A DNA stretch of 64,000 bases, taken from positions 1 through 64,000 of the forward strand of contig NZ_JAAWWL010000003.1 in assembly GCF_012272815.1 (NCBI RefSeq). Direction: 5' to 3'. The stretch is from Croceivirga thetidis. GTDB lineage: Bacteria; Bacteroidota; Bacteroidia; Flavobacteriales; Flavobacteriaceae. Position 1 is the first letter of the stretch. Each line of letters starts with the position of its first letter. Below the pieces are notes generated by a model, which was given only the letters and a program-made list of their open reading frames with translations, did no database searches and was not told the DNA's origin. Of the stretch, positions 1 to 12,800 are shown in pieces. Position numbers and translations under genes: made by a program.

Positions 1-930
1 GGTGCGTACCTCACCATCGTTACCGTCAAAGTTGAGCTGTCCGCTCTGTGCGGTATAGTCGTCCCCTGCAGTTGCCGAGCCGTTGCTTGTTGCGAAGTCA
101 ACGGTAAATGCCTGTGGGAAGTTACCCGTAAGCACGACATTGAATGTTGCGGTTCCGGCACCCTCATCGACGGTCACCTCGGTTGGGTCGAATGCAAGCC
201 CTGTCACGCCGGGATCGGCATCGTTATCGGTGATGTTGCCCGTTGCATTTGCGGTGTTGATGGCCACAAGTGCAAGTGAAGGGTTTGAAAGTGTAAGGGT
301 ATAGTCCTCGGTAGCCTCGATGATATCATCTTCAAGGATGTCAATGGTAATGGTCTGAACCTCACCATCGTTTCCTGCGAAGTTTAGCTGACCTGTCTGT
401 GCGGTAAAGTCGTCCCCGGCAGTTGCCGAGCCGTTGCTTGTTGCGAAGTCGACGGTGAATGCCTGTGGGAAGTTGCCCGTCAGCACCACGTTGAAAGTAG
501 CGGTCCCATCGCCCTCGTTCACGGTGACCTCAGTTGGGTCGAAGGCAAGCCCCGTCACGCCGGGATCGGCATCGTTGTCGGTTATGTTGCCCGTTGCATT
601 GGCGGTGTTGATGGCCACAAGTGCAAGTGAAGGGTTTGAAAGGGTAAGGGTATAGTCCTCTGTCGCCTCTATGATATCATCTTCAAGGATGTCAATGGTA
701 ATGGTGCGTACCTCACCATCGTTACCGTCAAAGTTGAGCTGTCCGCTCTGTGCGGTATAGTCGTCCCCTGCAGTTGCCGAGCCGTTGCTTGTTGCGAAGT
801 CGACGGTAAATGCCTGTGGGAAGTTTCCGGTAAGCACGACGTTGAATGTAGCGGTTCCGGCACCCTCATCGACGGTCACCTCGGTTGGGTCGAAGGCAAG
901 TCCCGTCACGCCGGGATCGGCATCGTTGTC
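1..930 (-). repeat. 351-bp tandem Calx-beta repeat with a 702-bp two-domain period
   Basis: Three in-frame copies of 351 bp (117 residues) are visible, the first cut by the window edge. Copies at offset 702 match better than neighbours: the segment at 1-60 recurs almost exactly at 703-762, while the copy near 352-412 differs at many sites. Similarity stops abruptly near 930, where sequence becomes visibly more AT-rich. This is an A-B-A pattern of recent duplication. Confidence 0.85.
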
Positions 931-2640
931 TATAATGGTTATGGAGCTCGATAAATCTATATTTAGACTCCCTGTATTCGAAATTATATCTACAAAAAAT
1001 GATTCTGAAAATTCAATAATTTCATCGTCTATTATTGGTATGTTTATAGGGAAAGTCTCCCCGTTATTCCCGATGAATGTATGTGAGTTATTAATTCCAG
1101 TAAAATCCTGTGTATTATTAGCAGTTCCATCACGGGTTTCATAATTAATTGTTGGTGGAACTTGGTAATTTCCAAATATGGTTACCAAGACTGTTGTAAA
1201 TCCAACATCTTCATTTACTGATTGATTATTAATTGTTAAAGTAATGTTTTTACTGTCTGGAGTAACAATAATGTTGACGGTTGCTTGGTCTGATGTTCCA
1301 TTAAAATCAATGATTTCATAAATGAACGAATCATTACCGTTGAAATAAGGATCTGGGGTGTATTCAACAAAATCATCGAGTGGATTATTTGGAGTCCCAT
1401 TGTTGTTTATTATCGCAGAACCATTTGATGGACCAGAGACGATATTTAAAGAATTGGAAATGGCCGGACCATCTATACCGAAATCATCATTTTGAAGAAT
1501 GTTTAGAGCATTATTTATAATATCCTCCGCTACAGTGAAATTGTCATTTGTCGCGTCTGGTAAATTATCTTCATTGACAGTTACGGTTACCGTAGATATG
1601 TTACAAACATTTTGATTGGGTGCAGGCAAACAAACTTCGATTTCGAACGTGTCCACTCCGTCAAACCCATTATCTGGTGTATAAGTAAATGTTCCATCAG
1701 GATTAAGGGTTAAACTGCCGTTTGTTGGAAAAGTATCAATGACATAAACTGAACCATCAGGAACATTATCATTTTCACCGACATTTCCATTTAATTCAGT
1801 TTTAAATTCAGTTTCAAATATATCATCAACGGCATAGGATTGTAGAAGAAAAAACTTTCCATCTCCATGATCATTTGAAGAGCCATAATACTCAATTGCT
1901 GTTATTGTAGAGCCAACTGGTGCTAAGTCTGATAACTCATATAATCCAATACCTATAACTTGTCCATTTTCATTATTTCTACCACTACTCCAATAATCGG
2001 AACCACTAGTTGGAGGTGCTTGTGGTTGAATACCGCTCATATTACCTGAAGTGCGGACAAACGTCTGCCCTAAGAGCTGCTCAGAACCCCCGCCATTTGG
2101 AATACCATAAATTCTTACGAATTGACAGTTATTACCACCTCTTTCCGTTACAGCTAAAATCCCGTCGGGATTCGAAGGGATTCCAGGGCTAAAAGAAATT
2201 GTTTGAATTTGAGCAACATTAGTATTAATAGCGTCGAAATCATTACAAAATTCATCTCCATTGCCATTAGAGACAAAGTAATGATTTAGATTCAGTGATT
2301 GGTACGCATCTAAAGCCAGGTTGTCCCAATTAGAAACAATACTTGAGGTAGCGATTTGAGTTCCATTAAGTAAAATATCGTTTGCATTATGGCCTGCATC
2401 ACCCAATCTCGTAAGTTCATATGTACTTGGAATAACAAAGGTGTTATACTCCGTTCCATTAATTTCAATAGACTCTAATGTTGCTGACTGATTAAAATTA
2501 GTTTGTACGTCTGCCCAGTTAAAAACTACACCTGTCCTAATTGAATTTGCTTGGCCAATTACCTTTTCACCAAAAAAGAAAGAAATAACAAGTAATGAAA
2601 TAGATAGCAGCCTTTGTGCGAAAATTTTTTTGGATATCAT
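1..2640 (-). CDS. Second giant Calx-beta surface adhesin (5' part; continues past left edge)
   Basis: An open frame of 880 codons starts at ATG 2640 and has no stop before the window edge. Residues 1-30 are a signal peptide ending near VIGQ. Residues about 31-280 form a module also found in the giant adhesin (shared pattern VTExGGNN). Residues about 290-465 hold two VCBS/cadherin-like domains; the second, with NDDFGIDGPA, matches [10 protein letters not shown] in the giant adhesin. Calx-beta domains follow from about 466, the last three nearly identical at DNA level. The gene lies 77 bp after the PorP/SprF gene with no promoter or terminator seen between, so co-transcription is likely. By analogy with its paralogue I infer a T9SS sorting domain at the unseen C-terminus. 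Role inferred: secreted calcium-binding adhesin. Confidence 0.85.
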   Translation of the reverse strand, partial: MISKKIFAQRLLSISLLVISFFFGEKVIGQANSIRTGVVFNWADVQTNFNQSATLESIEINGTEYNTFVIPSTYELTRLGDAGHNANDILLNGTQIATSSIVSNWDNLALDAYQSLNLNHYFVSNGNGDEFCNDFDAINTNVAQIQTISFSPGIPSNPDGILAVTERGGNNCQFVRIYGIPNGGGSEQLLGQTFVRTSGNMSGIQPQAPPTSGSDYWSSGRNNENGQVIGIGLYELSDLAPVGSTITAIEYYGSSNDHGDGKFFLLQSYAVDDIFETEFKTELNGNVGENDNVPDGSVYVIDTFPTNGSLTLNPDGTFTYTPDNGFDGVDTFEIEVCLPAPNQNVCNISTVTVTVNEDNLPDATNDNFTVAEDIINNALNILQNDDFGIDGPAISNSLNIVSGPSNGSAIINNNGTPNNPLDDFVEYTPDPYFNGNDSFIYEIIDFNGTSDQATVNIIVTPDSKNITLTINNQSVNEDVGFTTVLVTIFGNYQVPPTINYETRDGTANNTQDFTGINNSHTFIGNNGETFPINIPIIDDEIIEFSESFFVDIISNTGSLNIDLSSSITIIDNDADPGVTGLAFDPTEVTVDEGAGTATFNVVLTGNFPQAFTVDFATSNGSATAGDDYTAQSGQLNFDGNDGEVRTITIDILEDDIIEATEDYTLTLSNPSLALVAINTANATGNITDNDADPGVTGLAFDPTEVTVNEGDGTATFNVVLTGNFPQAFTVDFATSNGSATAGDDFTAQTGQLNFAGNDGEVQTITIDILEDDIIEATEDYTLTLSNPSLALVAINTANATGNITDNDADPGVTGLAFDPTEVTVDEGAGTATFNVVLTGNFPQAFTVDFATSNGSATAGDDYTAQSGQLNFDGNDGEVRT

Positions 2641-2717
2641 GAATTGTTCTACTTAAGAGATTGGGGTTTTATTGACTTTAAAGGTTTATTGGTAGTTAGC
2701 CTAGACTAACAGTATTC

Positions 2718-3632
2718 TTAAAAATATCGTGGGGAACGGTATAGGTTCGATCTCTTTATCGACTTCGGTTCAAAAATCAAAATCACTTCATGAGTGCCGC
2801 CTGAATACGGTCTAATTGTTGAAGTGGGTAGATCATAGGCATAACCAAGTCTTATCGAATTCGAAACTTGGTAATCCAAAAATGCACCAAAATTTGAAGC
2901 ATCATTAAATCGGTATGAAGCTCCAAACCAAATCTTCTCGTAAAACAAAAAGCTGGCTGTGGCATCATAGGACATAGGAGCTCCATTTGTAAATCTTGTT
3001 ATAAAAGCTGGCCTGAACTTTATATCAAGTGAAAGATCTAATACCAATCCAGCAATTGCATAATAACTATTCCGCTCAATGGCCTCAACGGCATTTAGAC
3101 TTTCTATATTAAGACTGTTGTTCAAAATTCTTGGCGATGAAAAACCAGCATACCATCGATCAGTGGTAATGTAAACCCCTGCGCCGAAATTAGGATTCCA
3201 GTTATTGACAGCAACTGCATTTGGGTCAGTAGCATCAATAAGTTCCCTATTATAATTGGTAAAACCGGCTTTAAGTCCAAAAGAAAGGGTTGCCTCATAT
3301 GAAATTGGTATGGTGTATGAGAAATCACCATAAACAAAATTCGTATTCTCAAAACCTAGTTGGTCAGAAATATAGGAGAGCCCCAATCCAACTTTTTCGT
3401 TGTTCAATGGCGTATGGAAAGAAAAGGTACTGGTAGTTGGATTTCCATCAATTCCAGACCATTGATTGCGATGTAAAGCGGTCATGTTCATTCCTTGCCG
3501 ACTACCCGCATAAGCTGGGTTTATTGAAATGGTATTGAACATGTACTGCGTAAACTGCGGTAATTGCTGGGCAAAGGAATTAACCGAAAGAAATAGTATT
3601 GCAACAGAAAAAATTCTAAAGCAAAATTTCAT
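2718..3632 (-). CDS. PorP/SprF family type IX secretion outer-membrane protein
   Basis: A protein of about 304 residues with signal peptide MKFCFRIFSVAILFLSVNSFA, followed at once by QQLPQFTQYMFN, the typical PorP/SprF start, and AYAGSR. The rest alternates short amphipathic strands, as in an outer-membrane beta-barrel. I start it at ATG 3632, not at the upstream ATG 3695, because only 3632 puts the signal peptide at the N-terminus. In Flavobacterium johnsoniae SprF is needed for secretion of the giant adhesin SprB, and members are usually found beside genes with the CHU_C (type B) sorting domain. Here the gene sits between two giant adhesins, so it probably serves one or both. Confidence 0.9.
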   Translation of the reverse strand: MKFCFRIFSVAILFLSVNSFAQQLPQFTQYMFNTISINPAYAGSRQGMNMTALHRNQWSGIDGNPTTSTFSFHTPLNNEKVGLGLSYISDQLGFENTNFVYGDFSYTIPISYEATLSFGLKAGFTNYNRELIDATDPNAVAVNNWNPNFGAGVYITTDRWYAGFSSPRILNNSLNIESLNAVEAIERNSYYAIAGLVLDLSLDIKFRPAFITRFTNGAPMSYDATASFLFYEKIWFGASYRFNDASNFGAFLDYQVSNSIRLGYAYDLPTSTIRPYSGGTHEVILIFEPKSIKRSNLYRSPRYF

Positions 3633-3829
3633 AACAAAATAAGTTAAGTTGTTCGTTTTGACGGAATTAAACTTTGGGATGAAACTCCGAATCAAAAGAA
3701 CAAATGTTATGAGTCAGCAAATAATTTTCACGTTCAAATACGCATATTTATCGTTCTAAATCTAAATTTTAGGACAACTAGTCAAATTTGAATGCATATT
3801 ATTGATTTTTAATATAGATGAGTGAACAA

Positions 3830-3855
3830 AAAAAGAGGACGAATGTCCTCTTTTT
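3830..3855 (-). terminator. Rho-independent terminator after the giant adhesin
   Basis: Perfect 11-bp stem AAAAAGAGGAC / GTCCTCTTTTT with loop GAAT, starting about 20 bp after the adhesin stop. The stem ends in a T run when read on the minus strand. It may let only part of the transcripts continue into the PorP/SprF gene. Confidence 0.7.
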
Positions 3856-3876
3856 AATGCCTATTGGTTTTAGCCG

Positions 3877-6800
3877 TTATTGGCTATTACCCAGATAGAT
3901 ATATCCATTGATTGGTTTAAATTCAGAACCTACAATATCAATAATATAGTAGTACGTACCTGCTGGTAAAATTCCTGAACGGCCTACCGCATTATCAGGT
4001 GCTGTTCCTCCCCAATCGTTTTGATAATTCTTTTCTTCATAAACCTTATCACCCCATCTATTGAATATCATGACGTCAAATGTCCACTCACAGTATTGTT
4101 CGCTACGAATTTTAAAGACTTCATTGATGCCATCACCATTAGGTGTTACGGTCTTAGAAATATCAAGGATCTCTGGCTTACATACCAAGCAATCATCATT
4201 AACACTAACCACTATATCAGCATAATAGGTACAGGTTCCGTTCACCGCGGCATATGATACTTCATAGTCTCCTACCACCAATCCGTAAGGCACAAATTGC
4301 GTATTATTAAGATAGGTACCAGGTGTTATGCTTGTAAACGTTCCGTTCTTATCAAAATGATCAGGTAGATAGTTAGTCAAATCTATAGGATCATCCAGCA
4401 CACAGATATCAATAAAGACTTCTTCCAATTGTGCTTGCATCACGAAAATGGTCTGATAGAAAGTTACTTCATTACCACACTCATCTGTGGCATACCAAGT
4501 TCTTTCTATCATATAATCTTCAGTATCATCTGAGAAAATGGTCTCTTCGGTAAATGTGATTACTGGATCTGTACAGCCTCCAATATCTCCGATTTCCGGA
4601 ACGGCTGGAATCTCATCCCCACACATAATTGTGATATCCTCAAAATTCGGATCAAACAACCTGTCGTCTTCTGGGTCAAGATAATCTGGAGTACCATCAC
4701 CATCAGTATCGTCGTTGGTAGGATCACCATCGTTATTGGCGTCTTCATCAATACTATCAATGCCGTCTCCGTCGTCATCAACATCCCTATAATTAACATC
4801 CTCGGTACCGTCGGTGTCTGGAAGGTCATTTGCAGGATCATCAATTTCATCGTTAACATCAAAGCCATCGTTGACATCACTTCCTTCATAACCATCATCC
4901 AATCCGTCTCCATCAGTATCCACACCTGTATAGAATTGGTCAGGTACGCCATCAAAGTTGAAGTCATTACCTTCATTGTTATCAGGTACATTGTCATTGT
5001 CTGAATCTAAATCTCTTTGATCAACGGTTCCGTCATTATCCGTATCGACAGGTATCGTTCCTTCGTCTCCACTTCCTTCGTAAGCATCATCAAGTCCGTC
5101 GTTATCAGAATCGTTTCCTGAAGGAGGAATGTAGCCATCGGTAGTCTGTGACTCTACATTGTCTGGAATTCCATCATTGTCAGAATCAATATCAAGTCTA
5201 TCAATAATACTGTCACCATCAGTATCCGTTGTTTCATCCCCTTCATAGATATCAAGAACACCATCGTTATCGTCGTCAATATCAATATAGTCAGGTACGT
5301 TATCACCATCGGTATCGATAGGGTCTAGATAATCTGGAATACCATCGCCGTCTGTATCATCATTTGTTGGGTCACCATCACCGTCAGGGTCTTCATCTTC
5401 TGTATTGACTCCATCACCATCGTCGTCTATGTCGCGATAGTTAACATCTTCCAACTGATCCGTATCCGGTAAATCATTAGCTGGATCATCAATCTCATCA
5501 TTAACATCGAACCCATCGTTAACATCGCTTCCTTCATAACCATCATCCAATCCGTCCCCATCAGAATCAACACCAGTCAAGGTTTGGTCAGGTATTCCAT
5601 CGAAGTTAAAGTCATTTCCTTCATTGTTATCAGGAACGGTATCATTGTCAGTATCCAAGTCCCTGAAGTCATCGGTGCCATCACCATCAGTATCTTCTGG
5701 GGTAACTCCTTCATCACCTGCTCCTTCATACGCGTCGTCCAAACCATCATTATCTGAATCGATTCCGGTTGGTGGAATGTAACCAGAAGTTGTTTGTGCT
5801 TCAACGTTATCTGGAATACCATCGTTGTCAGAGTCAATATCTATGCTATCAGGATATCCATCACCATCTGAATCAGTGGCAGTGTCGTCTTCAAGAGTAT
5901 CCAAGATACCATCATTGTCATCATCGATATCTACAATATCCGGCACTAAATCGCCATCGGTATCAAATTCATCATCAATTATCGTAATTGTACCGGTATC
6001 ATCATTGATTTGAGTTGCCGTTGTGGAAAGGTTCGATAGAACTACCATGAATAGTTCGTCGGTTTCCAATAGCACATCATTCGTAATTGGTATGGTTATC
6101 GATTGCGTTTCTCCATCGTTTCCTGCAAAGGTCACAATACCTGATGATTGGGTATAGTCCTCACCAGCTTCTGCAGTATCGTCAACGGTATTGAATTCTG
6201 CCATTAATCCATCTTGTACATCACCAGTTAGCGTTACCGTTAGTGTGGCCGTACCGTCGGTTTCATCAACGATAACATCATCAATAGTAAGACCTGTAAC
6301 TCCTGGAATGTTGTCGTTGTCAACGATATTACCCGTGGCCGTATCCGTGCCATTTATTGTAATTAAAGTAGTTGACAAACCAGACAGAATTAAATTAAAG
6401 GATTCGGTTTCTTCAATTATGGTGTCATCAATAATTGGAATGGTCACCGAATGTACTTCAGCGTCATTACCGATGAAAGTCAAGGTACCGATTGTCTGGG
6501 TATAATCACTTGGCTGTTCTGCGGTACCGTCTGCGGTAGCGTAGTCAACGGTGAACCCACCTTGTACGTTACCGGTCAGTACTACATCGAAGGTCAACGT
6601 GCCGGCATCCTCATCAACGGTTACGTTGTCGGAATCAAATCGTATGCCCGTCACTCCAGGAATGGCATCGTTATCGATGATATTACCTGTTGCGGTGTTA
6701 CCACCATTGATTGTAATCAACGGAGTTGATAGCGCCGAAAGTGTAACGGTCAGATCTTCTGTAAACTCGATTACGTTGTCGTCTATAATCGGGATAGTGA

Positions 6801-9800
6801 TGGTCTGCACCTCGGTATCGATACCAACGAAGGTAAGGGTACCTGTAGTAGTTGTATAGTCACTAGGTTGCTCTGCAGTACCGTCGGTAGTTGCATAGTC
6901 AACGGTGAACCCACCTTGAACACTACCGGTCAGTACGACATCGAAGGTCATAGTACCTGCATCCTCATTTACAGTTACATTATTGTTGTCAAACCTTATA
7001 CCGGTCACCCCAGGAATGGCGTCGTTATCAACGATATTACCTGTGGCCGTATCCGGTCCATTGATGGTAATTAAGGTCGTTGAAAGTGCCGATAGGGTAG
7101 CGGTCAGGTCTTCGGTAAATTCAATTACGTCATCGTCGATAATCGGAATTGTAATGGTCTGTACTTCAGCGTCATTACCGACGAAAGTCAAGGTACCGAT
7201 TGTCTGGGTATAGTCACTTGGTTGTTCTGCGGTACCGTCTGCGGTAGCGTAGTCAACGGTGAACCCACCCTGTACGTTACCGGTCAGTACTACATCGAAG
7301 GTCAAAGTGCCGGCGTCCTCATCAACGGTTACGTTGTCGGAATCAAATCGTATGCCCGTTACTCCAGGAATGGCATCGTTATCGATGATATTACCTGTTG
7401 CGGTGTTACCACCATTGATTGTAATCAACGGAGTTGATAGCGCCGAAAGTGTAACGGTCAGATCTTCTGTAAACTCGATTACGTTGTCGTCTATAATCGG
7501 GATAGTGATGGTCTGCACCTCGTTATCGATACCAACGAAGGCAAGGGTACCTGTAGTAGCTGTATAGTCACTAGGTTGCTCCGCAGTACCGTCGGTAGTT
7601 GCATAGTCAACGGTGAACCCACCTTGAACACTACCGGTCAGTACGACATCGAAGGTCATAGTACCTGCATCCTCATTGACGGTAACATTGTTGTTGTCAA
7701 ACCTTATACCGGTCACCCCAGGAATGGCGTCGTTATCAACGATATTACCTGTGGCCGTATCTGGGCCATTGATGGTAATCAAGGTCGTTGAAAGCGCCGA
7801 TAGGGTAGCGGTCAGGTCTTCGGTAAATTCAATTACGTCATCGTCTATAATCGGAATTGTAATGGTCTGCACTTCAGCATCATTACCGACGAAAGTCAAG
7901 GTACCGATTGTCTGGGTATAGTCACTTGGCTGTTCTGCGGTACCGTCTGCGGTAGCGTAGTCAACGGTGAACCCACCCTGTATGTTACCGGTCAGTACTA
8001 CATCGAAGGTCAACGTGCCCGCATCCTCATCAACGGTTACATTGTCGGAATCAAATCGTATGCCCGTCACTCCAGGAATGGCGTCGTTATCGATGATATT
8101 ACCTGTTGCGGTGTTACCACCATTGATTGTAATCAACGGAGTTGAGAGAGCCGAAAGTGTAACGGTCAGATTTTCTGTAAACTCGATTACGTTGTCGTCT
8201 ATAATCGGGATAGTGATGGTCTGCACCTCGTTATCGATACCAACGAAGGCAAGGGTACCTGTAGTAGCTGTATAGTCACTAGGTTGCTCTGCAGTACCGT
8301 CGGTAGTTGCATAGTCAACGGTGAACCCACCTTGAACACTACCGGTCAGTACGACATCGAAGGTCATAGTACCTGCATCCTCATTGACGGTTACATTATT
8401 GTTGTCAAACCTTATACCGGTCACCCCAGGAATGGCGTCGTTGTCATCAATTGTTCCAATGGCGTTTCCGTCCAACATGCCTATAGCACCATGAGAAATA
8501 TTCGATAGCGTAATATCCAAAGTCTCACTGAACTCAATTATGTCGTCGTCTAGAATTGTTACCGTGACCAATTGTGTATCACCGGTTGTTGTTCCATTAG
8601 GGAATGTAACCGTGCCTGAAAGACTAGCCATATTGTAATCTGATGTATAGTTAGCCGTACCATCAGCAACAAGGAAGTCAACAGTGAAAGAATTCTGAAC
8701 ATCCGGTCCTGTATAAGTGATAACAAAATTCACGTTTCCAACAGATTCATCAACTGTGAAGTCAGCAACTGAGATTCCTTCTCCCGCACCTGTGCTGTCA
8801 TTATCAATGATGTTTCCTGTACCTACACTCGGACCATTAATGGTAATTAAAGTGGTCGACAATCCAGAAAGGGTTACTGTCAAGTCCTCGGTTGGTTCAA
8901 TTATCAAATCATCAATAATTGGAATTGTAATGGTCTGTACTTCTCCATCAATTCCTACGAAATTTAAGGTACCGACCATTGAAGTATAATCACTCGGTTG
9001 TACAGCGGTTCCATTTGCACTTGCGTAATTCACAGAGAAACCACCTTGAACACTTCCAGTTAGTACTACGTCAAACGTCATTGTTCCATCACCTTCATTG
9101 ACTGTAACCGTATCATTTTGATATGAAATACCTGTTACTCCAGGAATATTATCATTGTCAATGATATCAATACTAGCTTGAGAATCATTGATAGCAATCA
9201 AACCGGTAGATAGATTTGTTAAATCAATCAGAAGTCTTTCCGTTGCTTCGATGACATCATCGTCAATGATAGTAATGGTTATTGGTTGAATTTCACCATC
9301 ATTTCCAGCGAAAGTCAATGTGCCAGATTGTGCAATATAATCGCTAGGTGCCTCGGCACTTGCATCTGCAGTATCGAAATCTACAGTAAATCCGCCTTGA
9401 ACATTTCCAGTCAATAATACATTCACTGTTGCCGTACCATCGGCTTCGTTAACGGTAATTGCATCATTTTGGAATGAAATACCGGTTGTGCCAGGTATAT
9501 TATCGTTGTCAACGATATCAACAGTAGCTTGGGCATCATTTATTGCAATCAAGGTTGTTGAGAGGTTTGAAAGATTAATGAATAATCTTTCAGTAGCCTC
9601 AATAACATTATCATCGATAATCGGAACGGTAATCGACTGCATTTCACGGTGTACTCCTGTGAAAGTCAATGTTCCTGAAACAGCGGTATAATCACTTGGA
9701 TTTTCCGCAGAACCATCTGCACTTGTGTAGTCGACCGTAAATCCACCTTGAACATTTCCTGTTAAGAGTACATTTATTGTTGCCGTACCATCAGCTTCGT

Positions 9801-12800
9801 TGACAATAATCGCGTCATTCTGAAACGAAATCCCCGTTGTACCAGGAATATTGTCATTATCTAAAATATCAACTGTAGCTTGCGAGTCATTAATTGCAAT
9901 TAATGTAGTCGAAAGATTGGATAAATCAATCAGCAGTCTTTCGGTTGGTTCAATCACATTATCGTCAATTATTGGAATGGTAATTGGTCTTATTTCACCG
10001 TCATTACCTATAAATGTTAATGTTCCAGTAACCGCTGCATAATCAGAACCTGCTAAGGCAGAATCATCTGCAGAAGCAAAATCTATGGTAAAACCTCCTT
10101 GAACATTTCCAGTCAATAGCACATTGACCGTGGCTGTACCATCCGCCTCATTTACGGTAATTGCATCATTTTGGAATGATATACCTGTTGTACCAGGTAT
10201 ATTATCATTATCAATAATGTCAACCGTGGCTTGGGCATCATTTATACCTATCAATCCTGTTGAAAGATTTGAAAGATCGATTAAGAATTGCTCAGTTGGT
10301 TCAATAACATTATCATCTGTAATTGGAATTACAATAGGTTGAATCTCACCGTTATTTCCTACAAAAGTCAAGGTTCCAGAAACTGCAGTGTAATCCAATC
10401 CTGCTATTGCAGTATTATCTGCAGAATCAAAGTCGATTGTGAATCCACCTTGAACATTTCCTGTCAGTAAGACGTTTACGGTTGCAGTACCATCAGCTTC
10501 ATTAACTGTAATTGCATCATTTTGGAATGAAATACCAGTTCCTGGGATATTGTCGTTGTCAATGATATCAACGCTTGCTTGAGAGTCGTTAATTGCAATT
10601 AAAGTTGTTGAAAGATTCAACAAGTTCATTAAGAACTGCTCCGTAGGTTCGATGAAATTATCATCGGTTATAGGCACAACGATAGGTTGAATTTCACCAT
10701 CGTTCCCTACAAATGTTAAAGTACCTGTTACCGCTGTGTAATCAGCTCCAGCATTTGCAGAATTATCGGCTGATGCATAGTCAACTGTAAATCCGCCTTG
10801 AACATTACCTGTCAATAGTACATTCAGAGTGGCCGTTCCATCAGCTTCGTACACTACAACAGGGTCTGTCTGGAAAGATATTCCAGTTGTTCCTGGAATG
10901 TTATCATTATCGATAATGTCTACAGTAGCTTGTGAATCGTTAATTCCGATTAAGGTTGTCGATAAATTCGACAAATCAATTAATAATTGCTCTGTAGGTT
11001 CTATAACATTGTCATCGGTTATTGGAATAGTTATCGGATGTACTTCCCCATCGTTACCTGTAAAGGTTAATGTACCTGAAACAGCGGTATAGTCAGAACC
11101 GGCTAACGCTGTATTATCTGCAGAATCAAAGTCGATTGTGAATCCACCTTGAACGTTTCCAGATAGCAGTACATTAACAGTGGCAGTACCATCGGCTTCA
11201 TTTACTGTTATTGCATCATTTTGGAATGAAATACCCGTTGTACCAGGGATATTGTCATTATCTATAATATCTACGCTAGCTTGAGAATCGTTTATTGCGA
11301 TTAAGCTCGTTGATAGATTCGAAAGGTCTATTAAGAATCGCTCTGTTGGTTCAATTGAAGTATCGTCAATTATTGGTATGACAATTGGTTGTACTTCACC
11401 ATCGGTACCTGCAAATGTCAATGTACCTGAGACTGCCGTATAATCAGCTCCTGCAATAGCAGCTAAATCTGCAGAATCATAGTCAATTGTGAAGCCACCT
11501 TGAACTTCCCCTGTCAAAAGGACATTCACCGTAACAGTTCCTGCACCTTCATTAACCGTAACTGGATCGTTTTGGAATGAAATACCGGTAACACCAGGTA
11601 CGTTGTCATTGTCAATAATTTCAACTTCCCCTTGGGAATCATTGATTACAATTAGAGCTGTCGAAAGGTTCGATAAATCAATATTGAACATTTCCGTTGG
11701 TTCAATAAGAACATCATCAACTATTGGTATGGTAATCGATTGAATTTCACCATCGTTTCCAGCAAAGGTCAATGTTCCTGAAACAGCGGTATAGTCGACA
11801 CCGGAATTAGCAGTATTATCTGCGGAATCGTAATCCACAGTAAAGCTACCCTGAACGTTGCCGGTCAAGACCACATTTACGGTTGCGGTACCGTCAGCTT
11901 CGTTTACTGTTACTGGGTCAGCCTGAAATGATAGACCTGAAACTCCGGGAACAAAATCATCATCCAAAATATTACCAAGACCTGAATTCACAGGGGCTCC
12001 GTTTGAGAACCCAACTCCAACATTGGATTGAACGTTGAATAATGTTAGCAACACATTCTCAGTCGGTTCGATAATATTATCATCAATTAAGGGTACATCA
12101 ACAAAAATTGATGTAACAGTATCGCTAAAGGTCAATGTACCTGAAGAGTCAACATAATCTTGCCCTTGGAATGCAGTTCCATCGGCAGAATCAAAATCAA
12201 CAGTAACAGTTTGACCAGGTGCTAGATTTCCTGTGAAATTCACTGTAAATCTTGCAGCAGGGTCAATACCCTCAGTAACGGTTATTACATTAGGGTCGAA
12301 TGAAACTCCTACACCCGCAACATTATCATTATCGTTAATGGTAATGATACCTGTATCATCATTAATCGTAGGGGTGTTTGATCCACTTGTCAATAGAATT
12401 GATAAGTCTTCGGTCGGTTCTAGAAGATTATCATCATTAATGGTCACCGTAATGGTTTGTGATTCGTTGTGTGCACCAGAGAAGTTCAGAATACCAGTAG
12501 TTTGAACATAGTCAGCTGGTTCAGCAGCCGTACCATTAGTAGAGCTGAAATTAACGGTAAATCCTCCTGAAACATCACCTGTATTCAATACAGTCAAGGT
12601 AGCAGTTCCGTCACCTTCGTTCACGGTTACATCATCAATGCTTAAACCAAGTGCTAGACCGCCTTCGGTAACAAAAATTCGTTGGGTATGTGAATTTGAA
12701 TTACCTGCACAATCCGTTGTTGACCAAGTTCTTACAATTGTATAGGTGGTACTGGTATTATCACCAATATAAGTTTCAGTGAAAACAACATTTGCAATTG

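Noticed and set aside
83-1144. Plus-strand frames opposite the second adhesin
   Set aside because: They are periodic with the 351-bp repeat and are shadows of the minus-strand coding frame.
2695-2710. Terminator between the PorP/SprF gene and the second adhesin
   Set aside because: GTTAG-N6-CTAAC is a short weak stem with no T run, so it does not argue against co-transcription.
1-8440. CRISPR array because of many regular repeats
   Set aside because: The repeats are 351-354 bp, protein-coding and in frame, with no short spacers and no cas genes.
6191-11092. Many open frames on the plus strand opposite the giant adhesin
   Set aside because: They repeat with the Calx-beta period and mirror the codon pattern of the real minus-strand gene; none has a signal, start context or family of its own.
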